Positions 15,072 through 23,893 are shown, counted from the stretch's first letter. The stretch: 36,228 bases of DNA from an uncultured Clostridium sp. (GCA_900543885.1 UQTA01000031.1:1-36228), one strand, 5' to 3'. Made by a program: numbers and translations. Notes: generated by a model from the letters alone, not told the origin.

Positions 15072-15178
15072 CGAGCGGAACAAATCCCTTATACACACCC
15101 CGCCGGGTAGCTGCCCGGCCGGAGAACTTATACGGCTCTTATGAAAGCCGTGAAAAGAAAAGAAAAGGAGTAAATGTC

Positions 15179-16024
15179 ATGGGAATTAAGAAGTATACTG
15201 CTTATACACCTTCCAGAAGACATATGACCGGTTCTGATTTCAAGGAAATCACCAAGACCACTCCAGAGAAATCTCTGGTAGTATCTCTGGCAAAGAACGC
15301 TGGTCGTAACAATCAGGGCAAGATCACTGTTCGTCACAGAGGCGGCGGCAGCAGAAGAAAATATAGAATCATCGATTTCAAGAGAAACAGCAAGGATGGT
15401 ATCCCAGCAACCGTTATCGGTATTGAGTACGATCCAAACAGAAGCGCAAATATCGCACTGATCTGCTATGCAGACGGTACAAAGTCTTATATCTTAGCTC
15501 CTCAGGGCTTAACTGATGGAATGAAGGTTATGAGCGGCGATACTGCAGAAGCAAAAGTTGGTAATTGCATGCCACTGTATCATGTTCCAGTTGGTACTCA
15601 GGTACACAACATTGAGTTATATCCTGGCAAGGGCGGTCAGCTGGTTCGTTCCGCTGGTAACTCCGCACAGCTTATGGCTAAGGAAGGCAAGTATGCAACC
15701 TTACGTTTACCTTCAGGTGAAATGAGAATGGTTCCGATCATCTGCCGCGCAACAATCGGTGTTGTTGGCAATGGCGAACACTCCCTGATCAACATTGGTA
15801 AAGCTGGTAGAACCCGTCACATGGGCATCAGACCTACAGTTCGCGGTTCTGTTATGAACCCGAATGACCATCCACATGGTGGTGGTGAAGGAAAGACCGG
15901 TATCGGCCGTCCAGGTCCATGCACACCTTGGGGCAAGCCTGCTCTGGGTCTGAAGACCAGAAAGAAAAACAAGCAGTCTAATAAGTTGATCGTAAGAAGA
16001 CGTGATGGCAAAACCATCAAATAA
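15179..16024 (+). CDS. rplB: 50S ribosomal protein L2
   Basis: A 281-residue L2 needed for subunit joining and peptidyl transfer. GRNNQGKITVRHRGGG near the N-terminus and the C-terminal NPNDHPHGGGEGKTGIGRPG block, with the conserved histidine loop, identify it. It starts at ATG 15179, eight bases after AAAAGGAG. Confidence 0.98.
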   Translation: MGIKKYTAYTPSRRHMTGSDFKEITKTTPEKSLVVSLAKNAGRNNQGKITVRHRGGGSRRKYRIIDFKRNSKDGIPATVIGIEYDPNRSANIALICYADGTKSYILAPQGLTDGMKVMSGDTAEAKVGNCMPLYHVPVGTQVHNIELYPGKGGQLVRSAGNSAQLMAKEGKYATLRLPSGEMRMVPIICRATIGVVGNGEHSLINIGKAGRTRHMGIRPTVRGSVMNPNDHPHGGGEGKTGIGRPGPCTPWGKPALGLKTRKKNKQSNKLIVRRRDGKTIK

Positions 16025-16043
16025 TTAAGGAGGTTAAGAACAC

Positions 16044-16328
16044 ATGGCTCGTTCACTGAAAAAAGGACCATTTGCAGATGCACATCTGTTAAAGAAAGTA
16101 GACGCTATGAATGCAGCAGGACAGAAGCAGGTAATCAAGACCTGGTCCCGTCGTTCAACAATCTTCCCTCAGATGGTTGGTCACACAATCGCTGTACATG
16201 ACGGAAGAAAACACGTTCCGGTATACGTTACTGAGGATATGGTAGGACACAAACTGGGTGAGTTCGTAGCAACCAGAACCTACAGAGGCCACGGTAAAGA
16301 CGAGAAGAAGTCCGCTGTTAGAAAGTAA
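16044..16328 (+). CDS. rpsS: 30S ribosomal protein S19
   Basis: A 94-residue head protein forming a pair with S13. MARSLKKGPFADAHLLKK and GHKLGEFVATRTYRGH are diagnostic. TAAGGAGG lies ten bases upstream. Confidence 0.98.
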   Translation: MARSLKKGPFADAHLLKKVDAMNAAGQKQVIKTWSRRSTIFPQMVGHTIAVHDGRKHVPVYVTEDMVGHKLGEFVATRTYRGHGKDEKKSAVRK

Positions 16329-16359
16329 TCCACAGGTAAATTGAAAGGAGGTTTTACAA

Positions 16360-16746
16360 ATGGCAAGAGGACATAGATCCCAAATTAAGAGAGAAAGAAA
16401 TGCCCAGAAGGACACCAGACCAAGCGCAACATTGTCTTACGCTAGAGTGTCTGTCCAGAAGGCTTGCTTTGTATTAGATGCCATCAGAGGCAAAGATTTA
16501 CAGACCGCACTTGGTATTGTAACTTACAATCCTAGATATGCTTCCAGCTTAGTAAAGAAGTTACTGGAATCAGCAGCAGCAAACGCTGAGAACAATAACA
16601 ACATGGACCCTGCAAAACTGTACGTAGAAGAGTGCTATGCAAACCAGGGACCGATCATGAAGAGGGTTAGACCGAGAGCTCAGGGCCGTGCTTACAGAAT
16701 CGAGAAGAGAATGAGCCACATCACTGTAGTTCTGAATGAGAAATAA
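16360..16746 (+). CDS. rplV: 50S ribosomal protein L22
   Basis: A 128-residue L22 whose beta hairpin lines the exit tunnel, seen here as KRVRPRAQGRAYRIEKRMSH (macrolide-resistance mutations in other species map to it). AAAGGAGG precedes the ATG. Confidence 0.97.
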   Translation: MARGHRSQIKRERNAQKDTRPSATLSYARVSVQKACFVLDAIRGKDLQTALGIVTYNPRYASSLVKKLLESAAANAENNNNMDPAKLYVEECYANQGPIMKRVRPRAQGRAYRIEKRMSHITVVLNEK

Positions 16747-16759
16747 ATAGGAGGCAAAT

Positions 16760-17416
16760 ATGGGACAGAAAGTTAATCCACACGGCATTAGAGTCGGTGT
16801 TATTAAAGACTGGGATTCCAGATGGTATGCAGAAGCTGATTTTGCAGACAACCTGGTTGAAGACTATAATATTAGAAAGTTCCTTAAGAACAAATTAAAG
16901 AGCTCCAGCGTTTCCAAGATCGAGATCGAGCGCGCATCTGACAGAGTGAAAGTTATCATCTACACTGCTAAGCCAGGTGTTGTTATCGGTAAGGGCGGCG
17001 CAGAGATCGAAAAGCTGAAAGCAGAAGTTCAGAAGCTGACTGCTAAGAAGCTGTTCGTAGACATCAAAGAAATCAAGAGACCAGACAGAGATGCTCAGCT
17101 GGTTGCTGAATCTATCGCACAGCAGCTTGAGAACCGTGTATCTTTCCGCCGTGCTATGAAGTCTACCATGAGCAGAACTATGAAGGCTGGCGTTAAGGGT
17201 ATCAAGACTGCAGTTGCAGGTCGTTTAGGCGGTGCTGATATGGCTCGTACAGAGTTCTACAGCGAAGGTACTATTCCGCTTCAGACATTAAGAGCAGATA
17301 TTGACTATGGTTTCGCAGAAGCAGATACAACCTACGGCAAGATTGGCGTTAAGGTATGGATCTACAAAGGCGAGGTACTTCCTACTAAAGGAAACAAGGA
17401 AGGGAGCGATAAATAA
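16760..17416 (+). CDS. rpsC: 30S ribosomal protein S3
   Basis: A 218-residue mRNA-entry-channel protein. MGQKVNPHGIRVGV opens it, and the KH domain GXXG is in PGVVIGKGGAEIEKL. The stop overlaps the rplP start by one base. Confidence 0.98.
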   Translation: MGQKVNPHGIRVGVIKDWDSRWYAEADFADNLVEDYNIRKFLKNKLKSSSVSKIEIERASDRVKVIIYTAKPGVVIGKGGAEIEKLKAEVQKLTAKKLFVDIKEIKRPDRDAQLVAESIAQQLENRVSFRRAMKSTMSRTMKAGVKGIKTAVAGRLGGADMARTEFYSEGTIPLQTLRADIDYGFAEADTTYGKIGVKVWIYKGEVLPTKGNKEGSDK

Positions 17417-17853
17417 TGTTAATGCCTAAGAGAGTTAAGCGTCGTAAACAGTTCCGTGGATCTATGGCTGGTAAAGCATTAAGAGGCAATACGATCTCTA
17501 ACGGTGAGTACGGTTTAGTCGCTACTGAACCATGTTGGATCAAATCAAACCAGATTGAAGCAGCCCGTGTTGCTATGACCCGTTACATTAAGCGTGGTGG
17601 TAAAGTCTGGATCAAGATTTTCCCGGATAAACCTGTAACAGCAAAGCCAGCAGAAACCCGTATGGGTTCCGGTAAAGGCGCTCTGGAGTACTGGGTAGCA
17701 GTTGTAAAGCCAGGCCGCGTATTATTTGAGATCGCTGGTGTACCAGAGGAAACAGCTAAGGAAGCACTTCGTCTTGCTATGCACAAACTGCCATGCAAGT
17801 GCAAAATTGTTTCTAAAGCAGATTTAGAAGGCGGTGATAACAGTGAAAACTAA
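17416..17853 (+). CDS. rplP: 50S ribosomal protein L16
   Basis: A 145-residue L16 near the A-site tRNA elbow. MLMPKRVKRRKQFRGSM and the ETRMGSGKGALEYWVAVVKP block are diagnostic. Arg-82-type hydroxylation motifs cannot be judged from sequence. It overlaps both neighbours: one base with rpsC, eleven with rpmC. Confidence 0.98.
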   Translation: MLMPKRVKRRKQFRGSMAGKALRGNTISNGEYGLVATEPCWIKSNQIEAARVAMTRYIKRGGKVWIKIFPDKPVTAKPAETRMGSGKGALEYWVAVVKPGRVLFEIAGVPEETAKEALRLAMHKLPCKCKIVSKADLEGGDNSEN

Positions 17854-18046
17854 TAAGTTTGTAGAAGAGTTAAAGAATAAGTCAGCAAATGAGCTGAATG
17901 AAGAGTTAGTAGCTGCGAAGAAGGAACTGTTTAATTTAAGATTCCAGAATGCAACCAATCAGTTAGACAACACATCCCGGATCAAAGAAGTTCGTAAGAA
18001 CATCGCTCGTATCCAGACTGTTATCACTGAGAAGGCTAATGCTTAA
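17843..18046 (+). CDS. rpmC: 50S ribosomal protein L29
   Basis: A 67-residue helical-hairpin protein at the exit tunnel, with LVAAKKELFNLRFQNATNQL as signature. The start is GTG at 17843 with GAAGGCGG nine bases before. An in-frame GTG at 17834 touches that ribosome site and is less likely. Its stop shares a base with the ATG at 18046 that precedes rpsQ. Confidence 0.93.
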   Translation: MKTNKFVEELKNKSANELNEELVAAKKELFNLRFQNATNQLDNTSRIKEVRKNIARIQTVITEKANA

Positions 18047-18063
18047 TGAAAGGAGAACTTACC

Positions 18064-18318
18064 GTGGAAAGAAATTTAAGAAAAACCCGTATCGGTAAAG
18101 TGGTAAGCAACAAGATGGATAAGACCATCGTTGTAGCAATCGAGGACCACGTAAAGCACCCAATGATCGGTAAGATCGTTAAGAAAACCGTTAAGCTGAA
18201 AGCTCATGATGAGAACAATGAGTGCGGCATCGGTGATACTGTAAAAGTAATGGAAACAAGACCACTGTCCAAGGATAAGAGATGGAGACTTGTTGAGATT
18301 ATCGAGAAAGCAAGATAA
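18064..18318 (+). CDS. rpsQ: 30S ribosomal protein S17
   Basis: An 84-residue OB-fold protein that binds helix 11 of 16S rRNA. RNLRKTRIGKVVSNKMDKT and ETRPLSKDKRWRLVEI are typical. The start is taken as GTG at 18064, because AAAGGAG (18049-18055) lies nine bases upstream and inside the alternative frame starting at ATG 18046. Confidence 0.93.
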   Translation: MERNLRKTRIGKVVSNKMDKTIVVAIEDHVKHPMIGKIVKKTVKLKAHDENNECGIGDTVKVMETRPLSKDKRWRLVEIIEKAR

Positions 18319-18339
18319 TTAGGGAAGGAGTTAACAGGT

Positions 18340-18708
18340 ATGGTTCAGCAGGAAACAAGACTTAAGGTTGCCGACAATACCGGTGCAAAAGAACTTCTCT
18401 GCATCCGTGTATTAGGTGGTTCAACCAGAAGATATGCAAATATCGGCGATGTCATCGTTGCTTCTGTTAAAGATGCAACACCAGGCGGTGTTGTAAAGAA
18501 GGGCGATGTTGTAAAGGCTGTAGTAGTTCGTACCGTTAGAGGCGCTCGCCGTAAAGACGGTTCTTACATCAAGTTTGATGAGAACGCAGCAGTAATTATT
18601 AAGGATGACAAGACTCCAAGAGGAACTCGTATCTTTGGGCCTGTAGCTAGAGAATTAAGAGACAAGCAGTTCATGAAGATTGTCTCCTTAGCTCCAGAAG
18701 TATTATAA
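18340..18708 (+). CDS. rplN: 50S ribosomal protein L14
   Basis: A 122-residue interface protein. MVQQETRLKVADNTGAKELL and the GTRIFGPVARELR block are diagnostic. GGAAGGAG precedes the ATG. Confidence 0.98.
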   Translation: MVQQETRLKVADNTGAKELLCIRVLGGSTRRYANIGDVIVASVKDATPGGVVKKGDVVKAVVVRTVRGARRKDGSYIKFDENAAVIIKDDKTPRGTRIFGPVARELRDKQFMKIVSLAPEVL

Positions 18709-18722
18709 GGAGGGTGTCCACT

Positions 18723-19028
18723 GTGCAGAAAATCAAGAAAGACGATTTAGTAGTAGTAATCGCAGGAAAAGATAAAGACAAACAGGGAAAGGTACTCTCT
18801 GTTGACGTAAAGAAGAACAAAGTTCTGGTTCAGGGCTGCAACATGGTTACAAAGCACACCAAGCAGTCTCCAGCTAACCCACAGGGTGGCATCGTGAATC
18901 AGGAGGCTCCAATTGATATCTCCAATGTAATGCTGGTAGTAGACGGCAAGGCAACCAGAGTTGGCTTTGAAGTAAGAGACGGAAAGAAAGTCCGCGTTGC
19001 TAAGAAGACCGGTAAGGTTGTTGAATAA
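18723..19028 (+). CDS. rplX: 50S ribosomal protein L24
   Basis: A 101-residue assembly initiator with a KOW motif (DLVVVIAGKDKDKQGKVL). The start is GTG at 18723, eight bases after AAGGAGGG; the GTG at 18714 overlaps that site. Confidence 0.94.
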   Translation: MQKIKKDDLVVVIAGKDKDKQGKVLSVDVKKNKVLVQGCNMVTKHTKQSPANPQGGIVNQEAPIDISNVMLVVDGKATRVGFEVRDGKKVRVAKKTGKVVE

Positions 19029-19051
19029 TTCAGGAGAGGAGGAAAAAAACG

Positions 19052-19591
19052 TTGGCTAGATTAAAAGAACAGTATCAGAACGAATTCGTAGACGCTCTGA
19101 TGAAGAAATTTGGATATAAGAACGTTATGCAGGTGCCGAAGCTTGATAAGATCGTTATCAACATGGGCGTAGGCGAAGCTAAGGAAAATGCCAAGGTTCT
19201 GGATTCCGCAGTTAGAGATCTGGAGATCATTTCCGGTCAGAAAGCTGTAACAACCAAGGCTAAAAAGTCTGTTGCAAACTTCAAAATCCGTGAAGGCATG
19301 GCAATCGGCTGCAAGGTAACCCTTCGTGGTGAGAGAATGTACGAATTCCTTGATCGTCTGATCAACCTGGCACTGCCACGTGTACGTGACTTTAGAGGTG
19401 TTAACCCTAACGCATTTGATGGCAGAGGAAACTATGCTCTTGGTATCAAAGAGCAGCTGATTTTCCCTGAAATTGAGTACGATAAAGTTGACAAGGTAAG
19501 AGGTATGGATATCATCTTCGTTACCACCGCTAATACTGACGAAGAAGCGCGTGAACTTTTGACATTATTCAATATGCCTTTTGCAAAATAG
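19052..19591 (+). CDS. rplE: 50S ribosomal protein L5
   Basis: A 179-residue 5S rRNA-binding protein of the central protuberance. MGVGEAKENAKVLDSAV and LALPRVRDFRGV are signature segments. The start is TTG at 19052, with GAGGAGG upstream and no nearer ATG or GTG in frame. Confidence 0.97.
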   Translation: MARLKEQYQNEFVDALMKKFGYKNVMQVPKLDKIVINMGVGEAKENAKVLDSAVRDLEIISGQKAVTTKAKKSVANFKIREGMAIGCKVTLRGERMYEFLDRLINLALPRVRDFRGVNPNAFDGRGNYALGIKEQLIFPEIEYDKVDKVRGMDIIFVTTANTDEEARELLTLFNMPFAK

Positions 19592-19607
19592 TTAGGAGGA
19601 AACATTC

Positions 19608-19793
19608 ATGGCTAAGACTTCAATGAAGATCAAACAGCAGCGTCCTGCTAAATTCTCTACCAGAGAGTACAATCGCTGCAGAATCTGTGGCCGTCCACAT
19701 GCTTACCTGAGAAAATATGGTATCTGCCGTATTTGTTTCCGTGAGTTAGCATACAAGGGTCAGATTCCTGGCGTTAAGAAAGCAAGCTGGTAG
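19608..19793 (+). CDS. rpsZ: 30S ribosomal protein S14, zinc-binding type
   Basis: A 61-residue S14 of the short, zinc-containing class: C24, C27, C40 and C43 in CRICGRPHAYLRKYGICRIC. No zinc-free long form is seen in the window. Confidence 0.97.
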   Translation: MAKTSMKIKQQRPAKFSTREYNRCRICGRPHAYLRKYGICRICFRELAYKGQIPGVKKASW

Positions 19794-19800
19794 GCTGAAG

Positions 19801-19846
19801 GCCCGCTTGAGCGCCTGACAGCATAAGCTTGTCAGGTTCGGCGGGT
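19801..19846 (+). other. Two-tier hairpin between rpsZ and rpsH
   Basis: CCTGACA (19814-19820) pairs with TGTCAGG (19830-19836) inside an outer GCCCGC/GCGGGT stem (19801-19806 with 19841-19846). There is no T run, so it is not an intrinsic terminator. It may be an S8-binding or RNA processing site; this is inference. Confidence 0.6.
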
Positions 19847-19884
19847 GAAGATAGATAGAATTTAGAAAAGGAGGCATTTTCAAA

Positions 19885-20286
19885 ATGACAATGAGCGATC
19901 CAATTGCAGATATGCTTACAAGAATCCGTAATGCAAACACTGCAAAGCATGATACAGTAGATGTACCTTCTTCCAAGATGAAATTAGCTATTGCTGATAT
20001 TCTGGTAAATGAAGGTTATATTGCAAAGTACGATCTGGTAGAGGATGGCGCTTTCCAGAACATCCACATTACCTTAAAGTACGGTAAAGATAAGAACGAA
20101 AAGATTATTTCCGGTATCAAGAGAATCTCCAAGCCAGGTCTGCGTGTATACGCTGACAAGGAGAACCTGCCTAAGGTTCTTGGCGGTCTCGGTACTGCAA
20201 TCCTCTCCACCAATCAGGGCGTGATCACCGATAAGGAAGCACGTAAGCTTGGTGTAGGCGGCGAAGTTTTGGCTTTCGTTTGGTAA
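19885..20286 (+). CDS. rpsH: 30S ribosomal protein S8
   Basis: A 133-residue central-domain protein, the known translational repressor of the spc operon in E. coli. MTMSDPIADMLTRIRNANTA and the C-terminal DKEARKLGVGGEVLAFVW are diagnostic. AGGAGG lies ten bases before the ATG. Confidence 0.98.
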   Translation: MTMSDPIADMLTRIRNANTAKHDTVDVPSSKMKLAIADILVNEGYIAKYDLVEDGAFQNIHITLKYGKDKNEKIISGIKRISKPGLRVYADKENLPKVLGGLGTAILSTNQGVITDKEARKLGVGGEVLAFVW

Positions 20287-20455
20287 GGTAATAAGGTAAC
20301 TTCGATTGCACTAAGTTCGTGGAATACCTCACTAAGTGCAACGAAGTGCTTTCGCACGTAAGCATCCTAAGATACGGATGCTAAGTGCTCAATGCAACTG
20401 AAAACAGAGGGGACGCATATGTCCTCTCCGAGAATTTAAGTAGGAGGTAAAAGGC
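20287..20455 (+). other. rpsH-rplF spacer: array of four hairpins including a repeat copy
   Basis: A non-coding gap of 169 nt. An outer stem ACTTCG-TTGCACT / AGTGCAACGAAGT (about 20299-20348) surrounds repeat copy 3. It is followed by GTGC-TTTC-GCAC, AGCATCC/GGATGCT (about 20361-20383), and GAGGGGAC/GTCCTCTC (about 20407-20428). TAGGAGG at the end serves rplF. Confidence 0.7.
20310..20337 (-). repeat. Interspersed ACTTAGCGAG repeat, copy 3 (inverted)
   Basis: ACTAAGTTCGTGGAATACCT at 20310-20329, then CACTAAGT. It matches the reverse complement of the copy at 15044-15071 with four substitutions, and lies 5.2 kb away in the same operon. Confidence 0.8.
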
Positions 20456-20998
20456 ATGTCACGTATCGGTAGAATGCCAGTTGCGATTCCAGCAGGTGTA
20501 ACTGTTACAATCGCAGAAGGAAATAAGGTGACTGTAAAAGGTCCAAAGGGAACATTAGAGAGAGAGCTCCCGGTTGAGCTGACCATCGAAGAGAAGGACG
20601 GTCACGTTATCGTAAGCAGACCAAACGATTTAAAGAGAATGAAATCTTTACATGGTCTGACCAGAACCCTGATCAACAACATGATCCATGGTGTTACTGA
20701 GGGTTATGAGAAAGTTCTTGAAGTAAACGGTGTTGGTTACAGAGCTGCTAAGCAGGGAAAGAAACTGACTTTAAACCTTGGATATTCTCATCCAGTAGAG
20801 ATGGAAGATCCAGAAGGTATCGAAACTGTTTGCGACGGACAGAACAAGATCATCGTTAAAGGTATCAGTAAAGAAAAAGTTGGCCAGTACGCTGCTGAGA
20901 TCAGAGACAAGAGAAGACCTGAGCCTTACAAGGGCAAAGGTATCAAGTATGCTGATGAAGTTATCAGACGTAAAGTTGGTAAGACTGGTAAGAAATAA
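20456..20998 (+). CDS. rplF: 50S ribosomal protein L6
   Basis: A 180-residue protein at the base of the factor-binding stalk. MSRIGRMPVAIPAGV and the C-terminal RRPEPYKGKGIKYADEVIRR are diagnostic. Confidence 0.98.
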   Translation: MSRIGRMPVAIPAGVTVTIAEGNKVTVKGPKGTLERELPVELTIEEKDGHVIVSRPNDLKRMKSLHGLTRTLINNMIHGVTEGYEKVLEVNGVGYRAAKQGKKLTLNLGYSHPVEMEDPEGIETVCDGQNKIIVKGISKEKVGQYAAEIRDKRRPEPYKGKGIKYADEVIRRKVGKTGKK

Positions 20999-21016
20999 TT
21001 TAAGGAGAGTGTAAAA

Positions 21017-21385
21017 ATGGTTAACAAACAGTCAAGAAGCGAAATTCGCGTAAAGAAGCACAACAGAATGCGTAACCGTTTTGCTGGCACAGCAGAGAGA
21101 CCGCGTCTGGCAGTGTTTAGAAGTAATAATCATATGTATGCTCAAATTATCGACGATACGGTTGGTAACACACTGGTTGCTGCTTCCACAGTTGAGAAAG
21201 AGATCAAGGCTGAACTGGAGAAGACAAATGACAAGGCAGCTGCAGCATACGTTGGTACAGTAATTGCAAAGAGAGCCCTTGAAAAAGGTATCAAGGAAGT
21301 TGTTTTCGATAGAGGCGGCTTTATTTATCAGGGTAAGATTCAGGCATTAGCAGATGCAGCTCGTGAAGCTGGTCTGGATTTCTAA
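21017..21385 (+). CDS. rplR: 50S ribosomal protein L18
   Basis: A 122-residue 5S rRNA-binding protein. RPRLAVFRSNNHMYAQIIDD and the C-terminal ALADAAREAGLDF identify it. AAGGAGAG precedes the ATG. Confidence 0.98.
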   Translation: MVNKQSRSEIRVKKHNRMRNRFAGTAERPRLAVFRSNNHMYAQIIDDTVGNTLVAASTVEKEIKAELEKTNDKAAAAYVGTVIAKRALEKGIKEVVFDRGGFIYQGKIQALADAAREAGLDF

Positions 21386-21402
21386 TAGAGAGGAGAACAA
21401 AC

Positions 21403-21912
21403 ATGAAGCGTACAATTATTGATGCCAGTCAGTTGGAGCTGAATGATAGAGTAGTGGCAATCAAGAGAGTATCCAAGACTGTTAAAGGTGGACGTACCAT
21501 GAGATTTTCCGCTCTGGTAGTAGTTGGTGACGGAAACGGCCATGTGGGCGTAGGTTTAGGCAAGGCTGGAGAAGTTCCGGAAGCAATCCGCAAAGGTAAA
21601 GAGGCTGCTGTAAAGAGCCTCGTAGAGATCCCGATCGATGAGAACAAGAGTATTCCTCATGACTTTATCGGAAAATTCGGCAGTGCAAGCGTTCTGTTAA
21701 AGAGAGCTCCAGAAGGTACCGGTATCATCGCTGGTGGCCCTGCTCGTGCCGTTGTTGAGTTAGCTGGAATTAAGAACATCCGTACAAAGTCCTTAGGTTC
21801 CAATAACAAGACCAATGTAGTTCTTGCAACTGTTGCAGGCTTAACTGCATTAAAGACACCAGAAGAGTTCGCAAGACTTCGCGGCAAATCTGTTGAAGAA
21901 ATCGTAGGCTAA
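21403..21912 (+). CDS. rpsE: 30S ribosomal protein S5
   Basis: A 169-residue accuracy-related protein. The dsRBD-like N-terminal motif is RVSKTVKGGRTMRFSALVVV, and GNGHVGVGLGKAGEVPEAIR follows. It lacks the longer N-terminal extension of some phyla. Confidence 0.98.
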   Translation: MKRTIIDASQLELNDRVVAIKRVSKTVKGGRTMRFSALVVVGDGNGHVGVGLGKAGEVPEAIRKGKEAAVKSLVEIPIDENKSIPHDFIGKFGSASVLLKRAPEGTGIIAGGPARAVVELAGIKNIRTKSLGSNNKTNVVLATVAGLTALKTPEEFARLRGKSVEEIVG

Positions 21913-21927
21913 TAGGAGGAAATAGAC

Positions 21928-22110
21928 ATGGCAGAGAAGTTAAAAATCACATTAGTCAAGTCCCCTATCGGTGCTATTCCAAAGCAGAGAGCAACTGTTG
22001 AGGCACTTGGACTTGGAAAAATGCACAAAACAGTTGAAATGCCAGATAATGGCGCTGTTAGAGGCATGATTCAGAAAGTAAGACATTTAGTTAAGGTTGA
22101 AGAAATCTAA
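21928..22110 (+). CDS. rpmD: 50S ribosomal protein L30
   Basis: A 60-residue L30 with KITLVKSPIGAIPKQRATVE and LGLGKMHKTVEMPDN. TAGGAGG lies ten bases upstream. It is flanked by rpsE and rplO in the usual order. Confidence 0.97.
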   Translation: MAEKLKITLVKSPIGAIPKQRATVEALGLGKMHKTVEMPDNGAVRGMIQKVRHLVKVEEI

Positions 22111-22136
22111 TTTTGATAAAGTAAGGAGGTGCAGTC

Positions 22137-22577
22137 ATGGAGTTATCTAATTTACAGCCTGCTGCAGGTTCAAAGCATAGCGATAATTTTAGAAGAGGCC
22201 GCGGCCATGGTTCAGGCAATGGTAAGACCGCTGGTAAGGGCCATAAGGGTCAGAAAGCTCGTTCTGGAGCACCAAGACCAGGCTTTGAAGGTGGACAGAT
22301 GCCATTATACAGACGTCTGCCAAAGCGTGGATTCACCAATATGAATTCTAAGCACATTGTCGGCATTAACGTAAGCGCACTGGAAAGATTCGATAACGAT
22401 ACAGTTGTAACTGTAGAGACTCTGCTTGAGTCCGGTATCGTTAAGAACCCAAGAGATGGTGTTAAGATCCTTGGTAACGGAGAATTAACCAAAAAGCTGA
22501 CCGTTAAGGTTAATGCATTTAGTGAAGGTGCAAAATCTAAGATTGAGGCTTTAGGTGGAACCTGCGAGGTGATCTAA
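22137..22577 (+). CDS. rplO: 50S ribosomal protein L15
   Basis: A 146-residue protein with the Gly/Lys-rich N-terminus RGRGHGSGNGKTAGKGHKGQ and the GFEGGQMPLYRRLPKRGF block. Its stop overlaps the secY start (TAATG), coupling the two. Confidence 0.98.
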   Translation: MELSNLQPAAGSKHSDNFRRGRGHGSGNGKTAGKGHKGQKARSGAPRPGFEGGQMPLYRRLPKRGFTNMNSKHIVGINVSALERFDNDTVVTVETLLESGIVKNPRDGVKILGNGELTKKLTVKVNAFSEGAKSKIEALGGTCEVI

Positions 22578-23893
22578 TGTTCAAAACGATCAGAAACGCT
22601 TTTAAGGTAAAAGAACTTCGCGGGAAGATCCTTTATACCTTTATGATGCTGGTAGTCATTCGATTTGGCTGCCAGCTGCCTATTCCGGGAATCGAGACAT
22701 CATTCTTCGCGAATTGGTTTGCAAAACAGACAACCGATGTATTCGGCTTCTTTAATGCGATGACCGGTGGATCATTTTCATCCATGTCTATCTTCGCATT
22801 AAGTATTACACCGTACATCACTTCTTCCATTATCATCCAGCTGCTTACAATTGCTATTCCGAAACTGGAAGAGATGCAGAAGGATGGTGAAGAAGGCAGA
22901 AAGAAAATTCAGGAATACACCCGATATACCACTGTAGGACTTGCACTGCTGGAATCAAGTGCCATGGCAATTGGTTTCGGACGTCAGGGACTTCTTCTGG
23001 ATTATAATGCATGGAACGTGATCGTAGCGATCATCACTATGACAACAGGAAGTGCACTGTTAATGTGGATCGGTGAGCAGATCACTGACAAGGGTGTAGG
23101 AAATGGTATTTCTATCGTGCTTCTGTTTAACATCCTGTCAAGCGTTCCCGATGATATGAGAAGCCTTTACTATCGTTTTATTTTTGGTCAGTCCTTCGCT
23201 ACAATGGCTGTAGCAGTTCTGCTGATCGCAGTAGTGCTTTTAGCTATGGTAGTCTTTGTAGTCGTTTTAAACGATGCAGAGAGAAGGATTCCAGTTCAGT
23301 ATTCTAAGAAGATGGTAGGACGCAAGATGGTTGGCGGTCAGGCCTCCAATATTCCTTTAAAGGTTAATACTGCAGGTGTTATGCCGGTTATCTTCGCATC
23401 TTCCATTATGTCTTTCCCAGTTGTAATTGCTCAGTTCTTTACTGTTGATTACACTTCCATTGGCGGAAAGATCTTAACAATGCTGAATTCCGGCTCATGG
23501 TGCAAACCATCCCAGCCGATCTATTCTATCGGTTTGATAATCTATATCGTACTGTTGTTTGTGTTTGCTTACTTCTATACATCAATTACTTTTAATCCGT
23601 TGGAAGTTGCTAACAATATGAAGAAGCAGGGAGGCTTTATTCCCGGCATTCGTCCCGGCAAGCCCACCAGCGATTATTTAAATAAGATTTTGAATTATAT
23701 TGTTTTCATTGGTGCAGTTGGCCTTACAGTAGTAGCAATTGTTCCGATCCTTGCATCCGGACTTTTAGATGTGAGCCGTATCTCATTTTCAGGTACATCA
23801 CTGATCATTATTGTAGGCGTAGTACTGGAGACAATTAAAGCAGTAGAATCTCAGATGCTTGTGCGTTATTATAAGGGATTTTTGAACGATTAA
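22577..23893 (+). CDS. secY: Protein translocase channel subunit SecY
   Basis: A 438-residue inner-membrane channel of the SecYEG translocon with ten predicted membrane helices. Family landmarks are QLPIPGIE (plug side), SIFALSITPYITSSIIIQLL, RRIPVQYSKKM in the cytosolic loop used by SecA and ribosomes, and NPLEVANNMKKQGGFIPGIR. It starts inside the rplO stop. Confidence 0.98.
   Translation: MFKTIRNAFKVKELRGKILYTFMMLVVIRFGCQLPIPGIETSFFANWFAKQTTDVFGFFNAMTGGSFSSMSIFALSITPYITSSIIIQLLTIAIPKLEEMQKDGEEGRKKIQEYTRYTTVGLALLESSAMAIGFGRQGLLLDYNAWNVIVAIITMTTGSALLMWIGEQITDKGVGNGISIVLLFNILSSVPDDMRSLYYRFIFGQSFATMAVAVLLIAVVLLAMVVFVVVLNDAERRIPVQYSKKMVGRKMVGGQASNIPLKVNTAGVMPVIFASSIMSFPVVIAQFFTVDYTSIGGKILTMLNSGSWCKPSQPIYSIGLIIYIVLLFVFAYFYTSITFNPLEVANNMKKQGGFIPGIRPGKPTSDYLNKILNYIVFIGAVGLTVVAIVPILASGLLDVSRISFSGTSLIIIVGVVLETIKAVESQMLVRYYKGFLND

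Larger units (their letters stand above)
14990..15178 (+). other. rplW-rplB spacer with two repeat copies and GC-rich hairpins
   Basis: A non-coding gap of 189 nt. It contains two copies of the ACTTAGCGAG repeat (14999-15025 and 15044-15071), a strong GCCGGG/CCCGGC hairpin (15102-15119), and ACGGCT/AGCCGT (15132-15151). AAAAGGAG at its end serves rplB. Confidence 0.75.
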
